A DNA stretch of 64,000 nucleotides from Ciona intestinalis (lineage: Eukaryota; Chordata; Ascidiacea; Phlebobranchia; Cionidae). The translations under genes and the position numbers were made by a program. The stretch lies in NCBI RefSeq assembly GCF_000224145.3, contig NC_020169.2, positions 4,723,555 to 4,787,554 on the forward strand. The letters run 5' to 3'. Positions within the stretch are counted from its first letter, which is position 1. Each line of letters opens with the position of its first letter. Below the pieces are notes generated by a model. It saw only the letters and a list, made by a program, of their open reading frames with translations, did no database searches and was not told where the DNA came from. Below are positions 30,375-42,415 of the stretch, one piece after another.

Positions 30375-32249
30375 ATGAACTGGACAAACAACTTAAACTG
30401 GATATTTCTATCTGTTCTTGTTGCTGTGAGAGCTCACCAACTATTTCTGCCCAACATTGTGACCAAACAAGACCCTCCTCCAGACAACTTGGTTGATCAT
30501 TCACTGAAGTACAAAGTGGACACTGCTAAACTTACAATTGTAAAGGAAGGTAAAGGTAAAGAAGTTGCTGTTGATATTCAATTTCTCTCTGATAAATGTC
30601 ATAGTTGCTCTTACTATACTGCTGCCACAATATCCGAAAAAACAGTTAACAAAACCATTTTAGTGGACACAAAGTGGGAAAGCCATGTTAAATTGGTCGC
30701 ACACACAGGAACTAATTGTACCGTAACATATCCATTTCATTACAAAGAATATGGAAGCTATGTGGTTAATTTTACTATTGACGATAAGTGTTCTTACAAA
30801 GGCCCTGAAGTTGTGAAGAAACCTATTAATAGTTTTCTTCCAATTCTCGTAGCGTTTGTTATTTTACTCAGCCTAGCTATGCTTTACACGATTGCTGATT
30901 TCTGGTATCGTAAATATGGCAGCACTGCGCTACCCCATGAAACACAAATTCATGAAGATCTTGGCAACACTGAACCAAATTCAGTTCAAGAAGCAAATCC
31001 GACTCCACTAGTTCGTGAAAAAAGTGAACGTATCAAATCGATTGATACTTTTCGCGGTTTATGTTTAGTGGTTATGGTGTTTGTGAATTTCAGAGGTGGT
31101 GACTATTGGTTTTTTCATCATTCTCCATGGCATGGGTTGACAGTTGCTGATCTTGTATTTCCTTGGTTTATGTTTATAATGGGAGTTAATATTACATTGT
31201 CCATTAACAGTCTTATCACCAAAAATGTGCCAAATTCGAAAATTGCGTACAAACTCATCCGACGTACAGTTCTATTGTTTGGACTTGGAATGTTTGTAGT
31301 TAACCACAGCACTTCTTGGGCAGCATTTCGAGTACCTGGAGTTCTACAGAGGTTTGCTATCGCATATTTCTTACCCTTTGTTTTACAATGGGCATTCCAT
31401 CTTACCCCAATTGAAATCGAGACCAGAGCAAAAACAAATGAAGGAGAATTGAAATGGTGGCACTGGTGCAAAGATGTTGTACCGTATTGGTTGCAATGGC
31501 TTATTGTATTGGCTATGGAAGCTCTTTGGTTGTTTCTGACTTTCCTTTTACCCATTCCTGGATGCCCTACTGGTTACTTGGGTCCAGGGGGTTTAGATAA
31601 TGATGGGAAATATATCAATGAAACTTGTGTGGGGGGAGCTGCTGGCTATATTGATAGGGTTATATTTGGAGAAGCTCATATATATGGTCATCCTACATGT
31701 AAAAATGTCTACTACCCAACGTATACATCTGATCAAAGAGTTCCATATGATCCTGAAGGCTTATTGGGTTCAATTAATAGCTGTATTATTGTAATACTTG
31801 GATGTCAAGCTGGGAAGATATTCCTTTACTATAAACATCCATTAGATCGGGCTATGAGATGGATTCTATGGTGTTTTTTCCTTGGAGTTATCTCAATTAT
31901 TCTGTGCAAGGCTTCTGCAAATGGGGGGTGGATACCTGTCAACAAAAATCTCTGGACCACCACATTTGTAACTACCTTAGCATGCATGGCTTTCTTTATA
32001 ATTCCTGTCATTTATTACTTGGTGGATGTAAAAAAAGTCTGGACTGGAAGACCTCTAGATTTTGTTGGTATGAACAGCATCCTTGTGTATGTTGGTCATG
32101 AGGTTTTCTCTGATTACCTGCCTTTTACATGGGGACCTGGGTCATACAATTCACATGCTGAAGTACTTGCTCAGAATATCATAGGTGTCAGTATATGGGT
32201 TCTTATAGCATATTACTGCTACAGGATTAAGTTCTTCGTAAAAATTTAA
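30375..32249 (+). CDS. HGSNAT: Heparan-alpha-glucosaminide N-acetyltransferase
   Basis: HGSNAT is a lysosomal membrane enzyme that moves acetyl from cytosolic acetyl-CoA to terminal glucosamine of heparan sulfate during its breakdown. Here it is one exon of 624 residues. Residues 1-21 form a signal peptide, followed by a luminal domain with several Cys and N-glycosylation sites (NKTI, NCTV). The first membrane span is near residue 155 (PILVAFVILLSLAMLY), followed by RIKSIDTFRGLCLVVMVFVN, and then multiple spans. The catalytic His aligns with residue 249 in YWFFHHSPWHGLTVADLVFP. Also conserved are VPGVLQR, IPGCPTGYLGPGG, GGAAGYIDR, YDPEGLLGSIN, IPVNKNLW and GMNSILVYVGHEVF. The human gene has many introns; their absence here suggests origin by retroposition or wholesale intron loss. 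The full open frame and conserved motifs argue for function. Confidence 0.96.
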   Translation: MNWTNNLNWIFLSVLVAVRAHQLFLPNIVTKQDPPPDNLVDHSLKYKVDTAKLTIVKEGKGKEVAVDIQFLSDKCHSCSYYTAATISEKTVNKTILVDTKWESHVKLVAHTGTNCTVTYPFHYKEYGSYVVNFTIDDKCSYKGPEVVKKPINSFLPILVAFVILLSLAMLYTIADFWYRKYGSTALPHETQIHEDLGNTEPNSVQEANPTPLVREKSERIKSIDTFRGLCLVVMVFVNFRGGDYWFFHHSPWHGLTVADLVFPWFMFIMGVNITLSINSLITKNVPNSKIAYKLIRRTVLLFGLGMFVVNHSTSWAAFRVPGVLQRFAIAYFLPFVLQWAFHLTPIEIETRAKTNEGELKWWHWCKDVVPYWLQWLIVLAMEALWLFLTFLLPIPGCPTGYLGPGGLDNDGKYINETCVGGAAGYIDRVIFGEAHIYGHPTCKNVYYPTYTSDQRVPYDPEGLLGSINSCIIVILGCQAGKIFLYYKHPLDRAMRWILWCFFLGVISIILCKASANGGWIPVNKNLWTTTFVTTLACMAFFIIPVIYYLVDVKKVWTGRPLDFVGMNSILVYVGHEVFSDYLPFTWGPGSYNSHAEVLAQNIIGVSIWVLIAYYCYRIKFFVKI

Positions 32250-32716
32250 ATTTTGCTGTCAATAGTACAATATGTGTGTAAATCAAAGTGCAATAATAAT
32301 GTTAAGAGACCGTTGCTTAATTGTATATTTGTTATGTTTTTTTACTGATTTGCAAAATTCAATGCAGTGTGTAAAATATGTAGCATTAGTAGTTTTTAAA
32401 TTGAACAAATTTGTATTAACATTTTGTAAGGTATCAAAGAAGAAATTTCATATAACTACCACTTTTTATGTACCTCATTTATACCCTTAAATTGTATAAT
32501 ATATTTGTTGTATAATTACATATAAATTGTATAATTACCTGTAAATTTTTAATATTTTGGTGCTGTTTGTCAATTGATAAATAATAGTGTTGCCTAAATA
32601 TTTAAATATATCTATTATATTAACATTTTCATTTATCATATGATGTTATTTTGTAATACATTTTGATTCTTCACCTACAGCATAGATAAGTAATTCGCAA
32701 ATTTCTAAAACTAAAA
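32250..32716. other. HGSNAT-PSMD8 spacer
   Basis: Very AT-rich; no perfect AATAAA seen for HGSNAT, only variants. Ends with the candidate trans-splice acceptor for PSMD8. Confidence 0.5.
32662..32680 (+). promoter_or_regulatory. Candidate trans-splice acceptor before PSMD8
   Basis: ttttgattcttcacctacag is a strong pyrimidine-tract 3' splice site 36 bases before the ATG. No upstream exon of this gene is evident, which fits spliced-leader addition as known in Ciona. Confidence 0.5.
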
Positions 32717-33520
32717 ATGGCTGCTGGTATGAAAGAAGCTGTAACTGTTTACCAAAGTTTGAAGAAAGAATTTTACAGAAAGAATGCAAACCTGAATGTT
32801 TGTGCTCAGCATCTGTGTAAACTGAAGATTGCATTGACTGGTTTATCTTTTCTGCCATCCACACAAACCACTCCTACTCTTCAAGAGTTTGTATTGGCAA
32901 GAGATGTCTTGGAAATTGGAGCCCAGATGAGCATTATGAAAAGAGATATTCCAGCTTTTGAAAGATACATGTCTCAGCTCAAGTGTTATTACTTGGATTA
33001 CACAGAAGATGTTCCAGAATCTGCTTATAAACAAGAACTTTTGGGTCTCAACCTTCTGTGTTTGCTTGCACAAAACAGGGTAGCAGAGTTCCACACGGAA
33101 CTTGAGAGGTTATCCACAAATGATATTCTTAATAATGTCTACATCCGTCACCCGATAGCTATTGAGCAATATTTGATGGAGGGTAACTACAATAAGTTGT
33201 TTCTGGCAAAGGGAAATGTCCCTGCTGAAAGCTATAATTATTTCATTGATATTTTGCTGGGAACTATCAGGGATGAGATAGCGACTTGTATAGAAAAGTC
33301 ATACCCTCGAATCTCCTATACCGAAGCAAGAAGAATGTTATATTTTGAGTCCGAAAATGAGCTTGATCAATATTCAAAGAACAGAGACTGGGAATTAGGA
33401 GCAGGAAAGTATTTCTGCTTCAATATTACAAAACAGAATGAAGAAACAGATCTAGTGGCAACAGCAGAGCTTGCACAACAAGTTATTAAATATGCCAAGG
33501 AATTAGAGATGATCATATAA
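32717..33520 (+). CDS. PSMD8: 26S proteasome non-ATPase regulatory subunit 8 (Rpn12)
   Basis: One exon of 267 residues, a lid subunit of the 19S regulatory particle. It shows the conserved body VLEIGAQMSIMKRDIPAFER, YMSQLKCYYLDY, PESAYKQELLGLNLL, QNRVAEFHTELERLS, NVYIRHPIAIEQYLMEG, YNKLFLAKGNVPAESY and the PCI-domain end SYTEARRMLYFES, with the C-terminus AQQVIKYAKELEMII. The length is close to the common short form of the family. The start is chosen because it follows a candidate trans-splice site at 32680 and precedes the conserved helix KEAVTVYQSLKKEFY. AATAAA overlaps the stop codon. Confidence 0.96.
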   Translation: MAAGMKEAVTVYQSLKKEFYRKNANLNVCAQHLCKLKIALTGLSFLPSTQTTPTLQEFVLARDVLEIGAQMSIMKRDIPAFERYMSQLKCYYLDYTEDVPESAYKQELLGLNLLCLLAQNRVAEFHTELERLSTNDILNNVYIRHPIAIEQYLMEGNYNKLFLAKGNVPAESYNYFIDILLGTIRDEIATCIEKSYPRISYTEARRMLYFESENELDQYSKNRDWELGAGKYFCFNITKQNEETDLVATAELAQQVIKYAKELEMII

Positions 33521-33524
33521 TAAA
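33519..33524 (+). terminator. Poly(A) signal overlapping the PSMD8 stop
   Basis: The stop codon TAA (33518-33520) runs into TAATAAAAC, so AATAAA begins inside the stop. If used, the 3' UTR would be only about 15-30 bases. No other perfect signal is obvious before BTBD1/2. Confidence 0.5.
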
Positions 33525-34036
33525 ACAACTCTGAAACTTTTTAGTAGACCAATTTCAAACTGTGCTATTAAATGTTAAATTTGAAACACAAATTTTCAAT
33601 GTGCTTGCTTGTAAATAATAACAACTGTTTCATAAATTGCTTTGACTGTATGCTGCAAATTTCAAAGTTCCGATACAAACTGAGGTATTTAATGTTCAAC
33701 AATTAATTTGTTACCTCACATGTTATATAAACAAAATCTACATTGCGTCAATATTACCATAACCATACATATACAATATTTGTTTTACATTTGAACAGTT
33801 TACAACAACACATGTGCATAGTATTTATGTGTAGATTTCTTTTCATACAAAGTTTGATATGTGTTAAACCTCTTTATTTGTTGAATCAGGTTTAACAAAA
33901 ACTAATTCATCTGTATAGAGTAAAATTTATAAGCGTAATTATCAAACCACATTTTATAAAGCAGAATTTTTTAAAAGTATAAACTAAGGATACATAAACA
34001 GTTACATAGACAATATATATTGAAATTTTCACCAAT
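33525..34036. other. PSMD8-BTBD1/2 spacer
   Basis: AT-rich with no coding signal seen. Confidence 0.5.
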
Positions 34037-34057
34037 TTTGCTTTCCCCCCAATTTAG
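34037..34057 (+). promoter_or_regulatory. Candidate trans-splice acceptor before BTBD1/2
   Basis: ttgctttccccccaatttag ends at 34057, 16 bases before the ATG at 34074, with no recognisable upstream exon. Confidence 0.45.
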
Positions 34058-34073
34058 ATGTTTATAATTAAAT

Positions 34074-37000
34074 ATGGCTGACAATGGGGCAGATGAGGGT
34101 GAGAGGGGGGTGGGAAGGGAAAACCCCCCACCCCAGGTACCCCAGGAAAACCACAATGCCGATAACACAGTAAGGGTGGCTGTGGGGGTTGTCCCCAACC
34201 CCAGGGTGGTAGGGGCAGTAGCAGGAGTTCCAAATCGAGGTAAAGTTTTTGTTCATATGAATTTATTCCTAAACAAAATTTATTAGTCTTTTTTTAACAA
34301 ATTTATTTTAAATATATAAATTTGTTTGTAAACTGTACCTAGTCTATCAATTCTGTTTTGTGTTTTGTATGAATTTGTCCTCTAATATTTCAATTTTATG
34401 TGGGTGATCTATTGATGTTCTTGTCCCATAAAATGTTTGCCAAAATTTGTCATATTACCCCAACACCCAGGAATCCAGGATGCTTATGCATGTCGTTCAT
34501 GGGACCAGACTCTTTGACAAATATGATCTACACATATAAACAGATTAAGTCAGCACCTGTTATTTTTCTGTAATATTATTTTTTTGTTTTTGTTCCAGCT
34601 TTGAATCCCCAACCTGTTGTAATACGGATGGCTAACCATGGAGTGAATGCAGTTGCCCCCCTTGAACAGGCAGTTCCTCCTTTAAATGTAGCTGACCTTC
34701 ATCCTGTTGTTGGTGCACAGCCCTTGTATAACTGGCAAGCAACAAAAGGAACGTTAAAAGATCGTTTTCGATTTCTCTTCAATAACCAGCTTCGTTCCGA
34801 TGTTTTATTCGTGGTTGGACGTGGTGTTTCGTCACAAAGAATTCCCGCTCACAGAGTAAGAAATAGTTTCTATTTATATGGGTGAGGTTCTCTAGGAAAT
34901 AAAATACTAACAGAAAGCACAAAAATAAAACCTTTAGAACCTAGAATTTAGGCCAGATTTTCAGAATTTATGCCCGATTTGTATAACTTTGTATATATAG
35001 AATTAATTTGCTTGAAAATAAAGTTTAGGGCATAGATATTCATTCATAAATAATGTAGATATGTATGCCAATATAAATTCTTATACACCACAAACACATC
35101 TAATATTCATACATCTTGTGCCCTACTGCTTACATAATTTTTTTGACAAATTATTTTTTAAAAGACAGTATTTTCCAAGATACGCTTCTAATTTTGCGTA
35201 TAATTCGTTAAAATTAGACTAGCGTACTATCATAATCTGCAACCTTAATAAATGAATTTGTTTACAGTTTGTCCTGTCAGTTGGGAGTGCTGTATTTGAT
35301 GCCATGTTTAACAGCATACTTGCCACACAGTCTAATGAAGTTGAACTGCCAGATGTTGAACCCGCTGCTTTCCTTACTTTGCTACGATTCTTATACACAG
35401 ATGAAGTGAATATTGGACCAGAGACTGTGATGACAACATTGTAAGTTTTGTAATGACTTGAATAATGTTTGAAAGCGCAGGTATAAATGTAGGAGACAGT
35501 GTTAGATATAGCTTATTTGACATAACATTTGAAATTGAAATTATAAAATAGGTGTGTTGGTTAAAATTTGCATACCTAGTTACTATCTTGAATTCACATT
35601 ATATCTACTAAAAAGTTTTGCTTTATGCAAAAAAAAACAATTTAAAATCCAGGGAAAGCAGGTATAGGTAAAAAAACATATATTGATAAAACAAATCTAA
35701 TGTATTGGTTCAATGTTTGATATTAAATACAATGCAGAAAATAGTAGGCCTGCCCATCCTGCTACCCCAGGTTTAGTGCCTAGGCTATGATTATGCTGAA
35801 AGTTCAGGTCCCTAATCGTTTTTTTGTTAAAAAATTAAAAACCTTAGCAATTATATTCCAATATCCTACATCATTGCTTACCACAGATACACTGCTAAGA
35901 AATATGCAGTTCCCGCCCTTGAGGGTCATTGTGTGGATTTCCTGAAGAAAAATTTGAGTTCGGATAACGCCTTCATGCTTTTATCACAAGCTCGATTATT
36001 TGACGAACCACAACTTGCTACTTTGTGTTTGGATTGCATTGACCAGAACACTAGAGAAGCATTAGCTGCCGATGGTAAGTTAAAATGACATAAAGTAAAT
36101 TCTGTCTAAGTGAGAAAAACGGTATTAGTTTTCTGTTTCTCTCATTTAAAGTGAAAACACAGTTGCAGTTCTTGTACTTGCTCAGGGACAAGCATGACAG
36201 TATATAACTTTAGTATAAAGCTTTAAATTTGGTATCCTATTGGTACTACTTGGATGGCCTAAACACCGTCTTTGGTGCCAACTATTTTGTACATGTCTGG
36301 TAGATATTTAGAAATAAAACTTCTTAACTAAATTACACTTATTTTTTACATGCAGCAACAGTTATAGGTTAACCAAATCCTTTTACCTCCGCCAGGCTTC
36401 ACAGATATTGATCATAGCACATTAGTTAGTGTGTTGGAACGAGATACACTTGGTTTGCGGGAAAAAGTCATCTTTTCTGCCATGGAACGGTATGATGTGT
36501 GGTGTTTGGTGTATATTTAGGTTTATTGCCCTTTCTAATATATGTTACATCCGTGCATTACTCTTACCTTATTGTAAAGGCAGAAATATAGTCTTGTGCA
36601 ATGCTAGAGAGAATGACATAAACACAAGTCAAATATAAAGATGTTATTGCACAGAAATGTTTATTGATATCTACCTTTTTTGAAGTTTTTTGAATTTATT
36701 TTTAGAAAATTAGCACAAACAAACTGATTTACCCAAATACATTTAGTTGGGCCGAGGCCGAGTGCTCTCGTCAAGAGCTGGAACCAACGAAAGATAATTG
36801 CCGTAAAGTCCTTGGTGAGGTTATTTACCTTGTGAGGTTTCCTCTCATGAACGTGGAGGAGTTCGCACAAGGTCCTGCTCAATCAGGGATCCTCAGTGAT
36901 CGAGAGATCGTAGATTTGTTTCTCTATTTTACACTCAACCCAAAACCAAGGGTGAGATTGTTGTTGTTTTAAAGATAATTTTGGATGGTTTTGGGTGCTA

Positions 37001-40000
37001 GCTGCATGTGAGGAGTATTCAACATAAGTTGGTATTTAAATTTGGCTATCAAACAAAAAAAATGTTTTGGATAGAAATATGAAAAAAAAAATCCTTTACA
37101 CTTTGCTTGGCATACCTTTTGGTGAGAACTACATATAACAGTTTGGTTTTTAATCTAAAAAATTTAAATTTAAAAAGGCACAACATAGACATTCTCAATT
37201 ATGCCTATTAAATACTTTTTATGTAAGTTTGTCGGTTTATAAAACTTTTGGTTTCAGGTTCGGTTTTCTGACAGACCACGCTGCACTTTATCAGGGAAAG
37301 AACAAAGTGTCTGCAGGTTCAGAGATGTTGCAGAAAGGTATGAGGTGTGGGTGTGGTGATGTGAGGACAAGGTGTATAGGTTATATGTTTGAGGTGTCTG
37401 GACTGACAACTTGTGTATTTATGTTTAAATATAAAATTCACCTCATTTGACGTTATTATAAAACTTGACATATGAATATTGATATAGATGGGGATACTCC
37501 GGCACAAGTGATCGCATCAGGTTCACTGTCAGTCGCAAGATTTATATTGTGGGGTTTGGTTTGTATGGTGCTGTTATGGGGCCTGCTGACTTCCAAGCAA
37601 ATATACAGGTACTTGAAAAGCATGTCAAACACGTTTTAAAAGAATGAAAGTACCTAGTTTTGGTCAATTTTTAACTTTCTAAATATTTAAGTGGAAGTTT
37701 TTGGCCTGTAAAAACATTTTTTAGTGATTACAATGTTTTAAAAGGCTGTAAGTGGCTAACTTTTAACTTTTCACTCTTGACCACAATTTTTCGAAAAAAA
37801 ATTTTTTAAAAGTTAAGGTTTAAACCAAGTCTAATTTTCCAGGTAATATCTGTTGACAATGGGATTGTCCTCGGACAAAATGACACAGGGTTCAGTTGTG
37901 ATGGAACGGACAAAACATTTAGAGTTATGTTCAAACAACCAATTGAAATCAAAGCAAACCAAAGTTATGTGGCGTGTGCAACACTCAATGTGAGTTGTGT
38001 TTAATTTATATTTTGTACTAATAATTCCCAGGTACAAGTATAAACCATATATTCAATAACTAACACATGTTTACTTTTTTTAAATTTATTTTTAAAACAA
38101 AATTCATACACTGATGAAAGATTACATTATAACATTGCAATGGCTTTAATAATGACAAACTAAGTCTACAAATTAAAATTATAATAATTCCTAATTATCT
38201 GGAAACCAAAATATAAAGACATGATGTGATAAAAACTTTCAAATTAAGATTTTTTCACTTTTTTAAAGTTTTTATTTCTAAACTTTTTTATTTTGTTCGA
38301 TACATTTTCGATACTTAGGCTTCTCAGCAATCCACTCAGCTACCATATAGAATACTTGGCCAACTACACATGCAGTCATACATAAGATAACCATATGTAC
38401 GGGGTATAAACTTGCACTTAACCCAAATGCAAGTGCAGATCCAAGTGGGTTCCATACATTAAACAAAGCCATTCCTGCTTTTTTTGTTGTTGTAAAGAAC
38501 TTATCATACAAACTGCCAAGCTGGCTTAAAAAGATGGATGTACAAATACCAAATCCAACTGCAAGGGCAAAGTACAGCCATAGCTCACTGTAGGGGTCGT
38601 TAGATGGTACCCACACCAGCGTCACAATAAAAAGACCAATTTCAAAGATGGCGGTTGCAAGGAATATCTTGAGGTGTGAAATGTATTTAGGAAGCTTCCC
38701 ATATACATAGCAGCTTAGAATCATAGTACCACCATAGGTAGCTGTAGCATAAGACATGTACTTGATATCTGGAGAAAGGGGTAAAAGGTAAATGAGAGGA
38801 AAAATTAATCCAAAAGTTTGTAGCGGTTATTACATTTTAACTAAGCAGATTAGTTTCAAGGAGAGTATATACGACTTAGTGGAGAAATTGTTGTTAAATA
38901 TATATTTATGCACACTTTTGGTATTCTTTGTAGATATTCTACTTAATTGTTTTAAATTCCTTTAAGTTCAAACAAATGCATTAAGAACAGAACAGTGATA
39001 TGCATTATAGCTTTAGTAGCTTCGGTTATATTTGAACCTCTTACCTAACCCACAAGCAATCCACGATGCTGTGAAGATGCCGCGGAAGAAACCTTGCATG
39101 ATCCCATAATGCATCGTCATTGGTATCAGTAGTGCAGCTGCAGGATCAGTAAAGAGGAGTTTGAAGGTTGACTTTATCAACTCAAACACAGATTCTTCTT
39201 CTTCCTCCTCTGCAGTGGATGCTCTCTCCTCTTCTTTAAGTCCATTCATCTCAATCCTTTCTTCAGATTTTAAAGATTCTGACCCCGTAATCTCATCCAA
39301 GCAGAGGCAGAGGCAAGCAGCAAGTATGTTGAAGCATAGATAGCAGGAGAGAAGGACATACATCACCACATCGCTTACTTTCTTCGCTTTTGGGGCTTCA
39401 TTAAACTTATAATACAACCCACAAACAACTTCATCATTTTCACCAACTGTTGTAACATCAGTTGTGTTGTAATTACCCACACCAAGTGCTGTGGTGTTCA
39501 TACCTTCTACTACCAACACTTCAGCCTCAGGACTACCCATTGCCTCGATTAGAAACGACATGAAAAGTGTCCCAACCAACATAGACATGCTCATCACTGC
39601 ACTAAACCTTCCAAAAAAAGCAGCAGTGACTTCGTTTACTTTCTTTCCTTGTTCAGCTGCGTGTTTCTGGCCAACTTTAGCAATGTAGAATAAAGCTGTG
39701 GACCAGAGGACTCCTGCTCCTATGCCAAGAAGCATTGCTGCTGGTATAAGCGTGTACCATTGTGGATAGAAGTTGGCTGTATTTTAGAGATGTAGAAAGT
39801 TAGAATATATCAGTTTGTAGTAACACTGTGTGGACCATAGACTTAAAGAAACAACAAATGTAATCAGTGTTACTTTAGCCTCAAAAGTTTTAAAAATACT
39901 AGACAAACTAAAGAAAAAAAGTACAGTATGCCAATATACATTGGATAAATTAAGCAGAAATGTTGCCAATAATAAAAAAATTATGCAAAAGTAGAACATG

Positions 40001-41833
40001 CCAATATATAAAGTACCTCAAGGAAAATAACTCGCACAGAAGAGAATTTCAATACATCATGCTTACCTAAGGTATACGAAGCATATGCAGCAATACTAAT
40101 AGCCAGAGACTTTCGGCATTCAAGTTTCCCAATCAACAGTGGAGGGAGCAAGAGAGATGAAATAACAAACGATCCGTACAAGAAACATAACGCTGTTGTG
40201 CCAATACCTCTGTTCAAACTACTCTGCATACCTATGTTGATGTATAAGATCAGTTTTGTATTAAGAATCGTGATTTTATTCATCTATCACTATATTTCGC
40301 AAGAGGACCCTTTTTGTTTTCAAAATTTATAGGTAATAGCAACAGGGGTAAGAATAAAAAATGATTTGGTTTAAACATTTTTAAACTCTATAGTTATTTA
40401 AGCTTTAAAAGAGAGATATATCCCAAACCATTTTTTATGTTAATTTAAGTTACACCACAAACTACAAAACTACATTTTATTTCTTCACATATCTCTTTGT
40501 GATTTAAATTTTAAAAAACATAACTGTACCAACATAAATTAGGATAAATTTAACTTATTACATAACAAGCAACAAATATGCTCTTTAAAAAACCAAGCAC
40601 TTTAGATTACAACCAACACACTTAACTCACTTTCAAGTGACATATATGCAGCAAAGTTGCTAAAAAAAGCCAATGAAATAACATTCACATTTCTTGAGCA
40701 TCTGCATTTTGCCATTTTTCCAATCTCCTTTAAACTGTAAACCTGATTCTGTCCTCTAATCCACCAACGAGTTGTTAAATGTGGTTCATTTTCTTTCCTG
40801 TGTAACTTGTTTATTCGTGTATTAAGTCCAGTTAAGTGCTTGCTTAACTCTTTTTTCTTAAAACTTTTAGTATTTAGACAGAGTGTTATCTCAGCATTCA
40901 GAAATTGTTTGTTATGCTGTAACTTTTTACTGATGTCGTCAAATTTTGTGGCACAGAAGCTTTGTTCAAAAGTTTACAACTCTTGACTTACCCGTCCTAC
41001 AACTGGTTTAAAGTTTTACTTCTAAAGGCCCATAACTCTTTGTTGATGCCGATATACATAACCATTGTAACCTTGCACACAAAATAAAACGTGAAATAAC
41101 ACATTTTATAGCAGCGTTATAAACTAAACTATGTACAGGCACAAGAATTTCTTTTATCACACTAACTCTCTACATTTCACATTGTGGAAAACCTTATAGG
41201 AAAGCATAATGTAATTCCCTTTCCTCCTCTTAAAATTTTTAAATATTTGCTTTGAAATTTAACCTTTCAAAGTAGACTTAGCATTAACCAATGGGTATTC
41301 TGGATGTTCGTATAACATTACTCTAGATTTGTCTAATTAATCCATGTTGGTTACATATGTTCACTGTGTCATCATTCTGTCACCATTCTATACAATGATA
41401 TTTCCTGTGTATATAAACTAAGTAAATTCTAATTGTGTGTAGCTGTGTGTACCGTTTTATATTCATGTGTTTGTATGCAACAAATGAACATAGCATAATA
41501 ATACACCCTGTGCTGTTGTTATAACATGGTTGTCTTTGTAATAATACACCATATGCTAACTGGTAACTGCAGTTATAACATAGTTGTCTTCTTATCCCCA
41601 GACAAGTGATATATTTTACACCTAACGCTCACTGCAGAGTTATAAGTGTCTTCTATAATCTGTTTTTTTTACAGGGTCATGACAGCTTTTATGGTACAAG
41701 GGGTCATAGAAGAGTTATAAAGGACAATCCAAGTGATGGACAAACTGTATTCATCTTCACATTTGCTCCTGGCAATAATAATGGGACCTCTGTTGAGGAT
41801 GGTCAGATACCTGAGCTTATATATTACACATGA
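34074..41833 (+). CDS. BTBD1/2: BTB/POZ-BACK-PHR protein, BTBD1/BTBD2 type
   Basis: Ten exons (34074-34239, 34599-34855, 35268-35440, 35887-36074, 36396-36489, 36747-36951, 37258-37337, 37488-37608, 37843-37989, 41675-41833) join in phase to 529 residues; human BTBD2 is similar in length. A low-complexity Pro/Val/Gly-rich N-terminus is followed by a BTB domain ([58 protein letters not shown]), a BACK domain ([19 protein letters not shown]) and a C-terminal PHR beta-sandwich ([28 protein letters not shown]). The end, [19 protein letters not shown], is the family signature. Relatives bind topoisomerase I and act as possible cullin-3 adaptors in cytoplasmic bodies. The last intron (37990-41674) holds a whole gene on the minus strand. 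Confidence 0.95.
35729..35810. repeat. Unclassified dispersed repeat, BTBD1/2 intron copy
   Basis: 'aatgcagaaaatagtaggcctgcccatcctgctaccccaggtttagtgccta' type sequence, shared with 16951-17040 and 22631-22714. Confidence 0.55.
38278..40715 (-). CDS. UNC93A: UNC93A-like multi-pass membrane protein (nested gene)
   Basis: Four minus-strand exons (40715-40631, 40231-40067, 39776-39045, 38768-38278) join in phase to 490 residues. It is an MFS-like protein of about 11-12 membrane spans. Family marks: [20 protein letters not shown] (human LQSSL..EGLGVTALSTLYG), [36 protein letters not shown], the loop SGL..GF-like [20 protein letters not shown], and [18 protein letters not shown] near the end. The central loop carries two N-glycosylation sequences (NTTA, NTTD) and a Glu-rich cytoplasmic stretch. 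UNC93 proteins are linked to K+ channel regulation (worm unc-93) and, for UNC93B1, to Toll-like receptor trafficking; the UNC93A role is poorly known. The whole gene lies in the last BTBD1/2 intron in antisense. AATAAA on the minus strand overlaps the region just after the stop (38271-38276). Confidence 0.92.
41500..41665. repeat. Dispersed 'ACACCATATGC' repeat, BTBD1/2 intron copy
   Basis: Two or three decayed units with aataatacaccatatgctaac, gttataacatagttgtctt and tttacacctaacgctcactgc, related to the family at 49440-49680. Confidence 0.45.
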
Positions 41834-42415
41834 CAGTCTGGTCAGTCATTTCTCAATGGTTGACACTGTTTTAAATACACCTTCCATGAAGATGATCCTC
41901 TTGCCATGATGTTGGTTAATGTACGGGTAGTATTTCCTCTTTTGTGTGTTTCCAGGTGTNNNNNNNNNNNNNNNNNNNNNNNNNNNNNNNNNNNNNNNNN
42001 NNNNNNNNNAGTTGTTTTTGTTCCTTATCGAAGCAAGAATTATTTAGCAAGGTGGTTTGGACGCCTGCCATTAGCCAAATATGCTATAGAGGATAGAAGT
42101 TTAAACTGGTATCATTGTTGGATATTCGTCATTGTAAATGACACTTATTGAAATTGCTTTAACACAGAGTAGATAAAAACTTAGTCCTCCCAGATGTTTA
42201 TTGTAAGCCATACATTAAAAATGACGATAAACACATAAAAAATTCCACAAAATAAAACCTGCTTTTAATACACACCCCAGAAATAAATAAATTACAAATA
42301 TTTTTCTTTTGTTTGCACTAACTAGGGAAATCCCCGTTAATAAAATTCACGTTTCAGAAATCTTTAATTTTTGTTTTTAATTTCCTGGTTCGTTTTGGAA
42401 TAAAATTAACACGAT
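41834..42415. other. BTBD1/2-DPH6 spacer, with gap and SINE fragment
   Basis: Holds a 50-base gap (41960-42009), a plus-strand SINE fragment at about 42035-42150 (A-box-like TTAGCAAGGTGG), AATAAA at 42251-42256 for BTBD1/2, and a candidate acceptor (cgtttcag) near 42358 before DPH6. Confidence 0.55.

Noticed and set aside
31118-31555. 145-codon minus-strand frame
   Set aside because: Exact antisense shadow of the strongly conserved HGSNAT coding sequence.
41906-42151. Open frame across the 41960-42009 gap
   Set aside because: It exists only because N is read as open; the right part is a SINE fragment.
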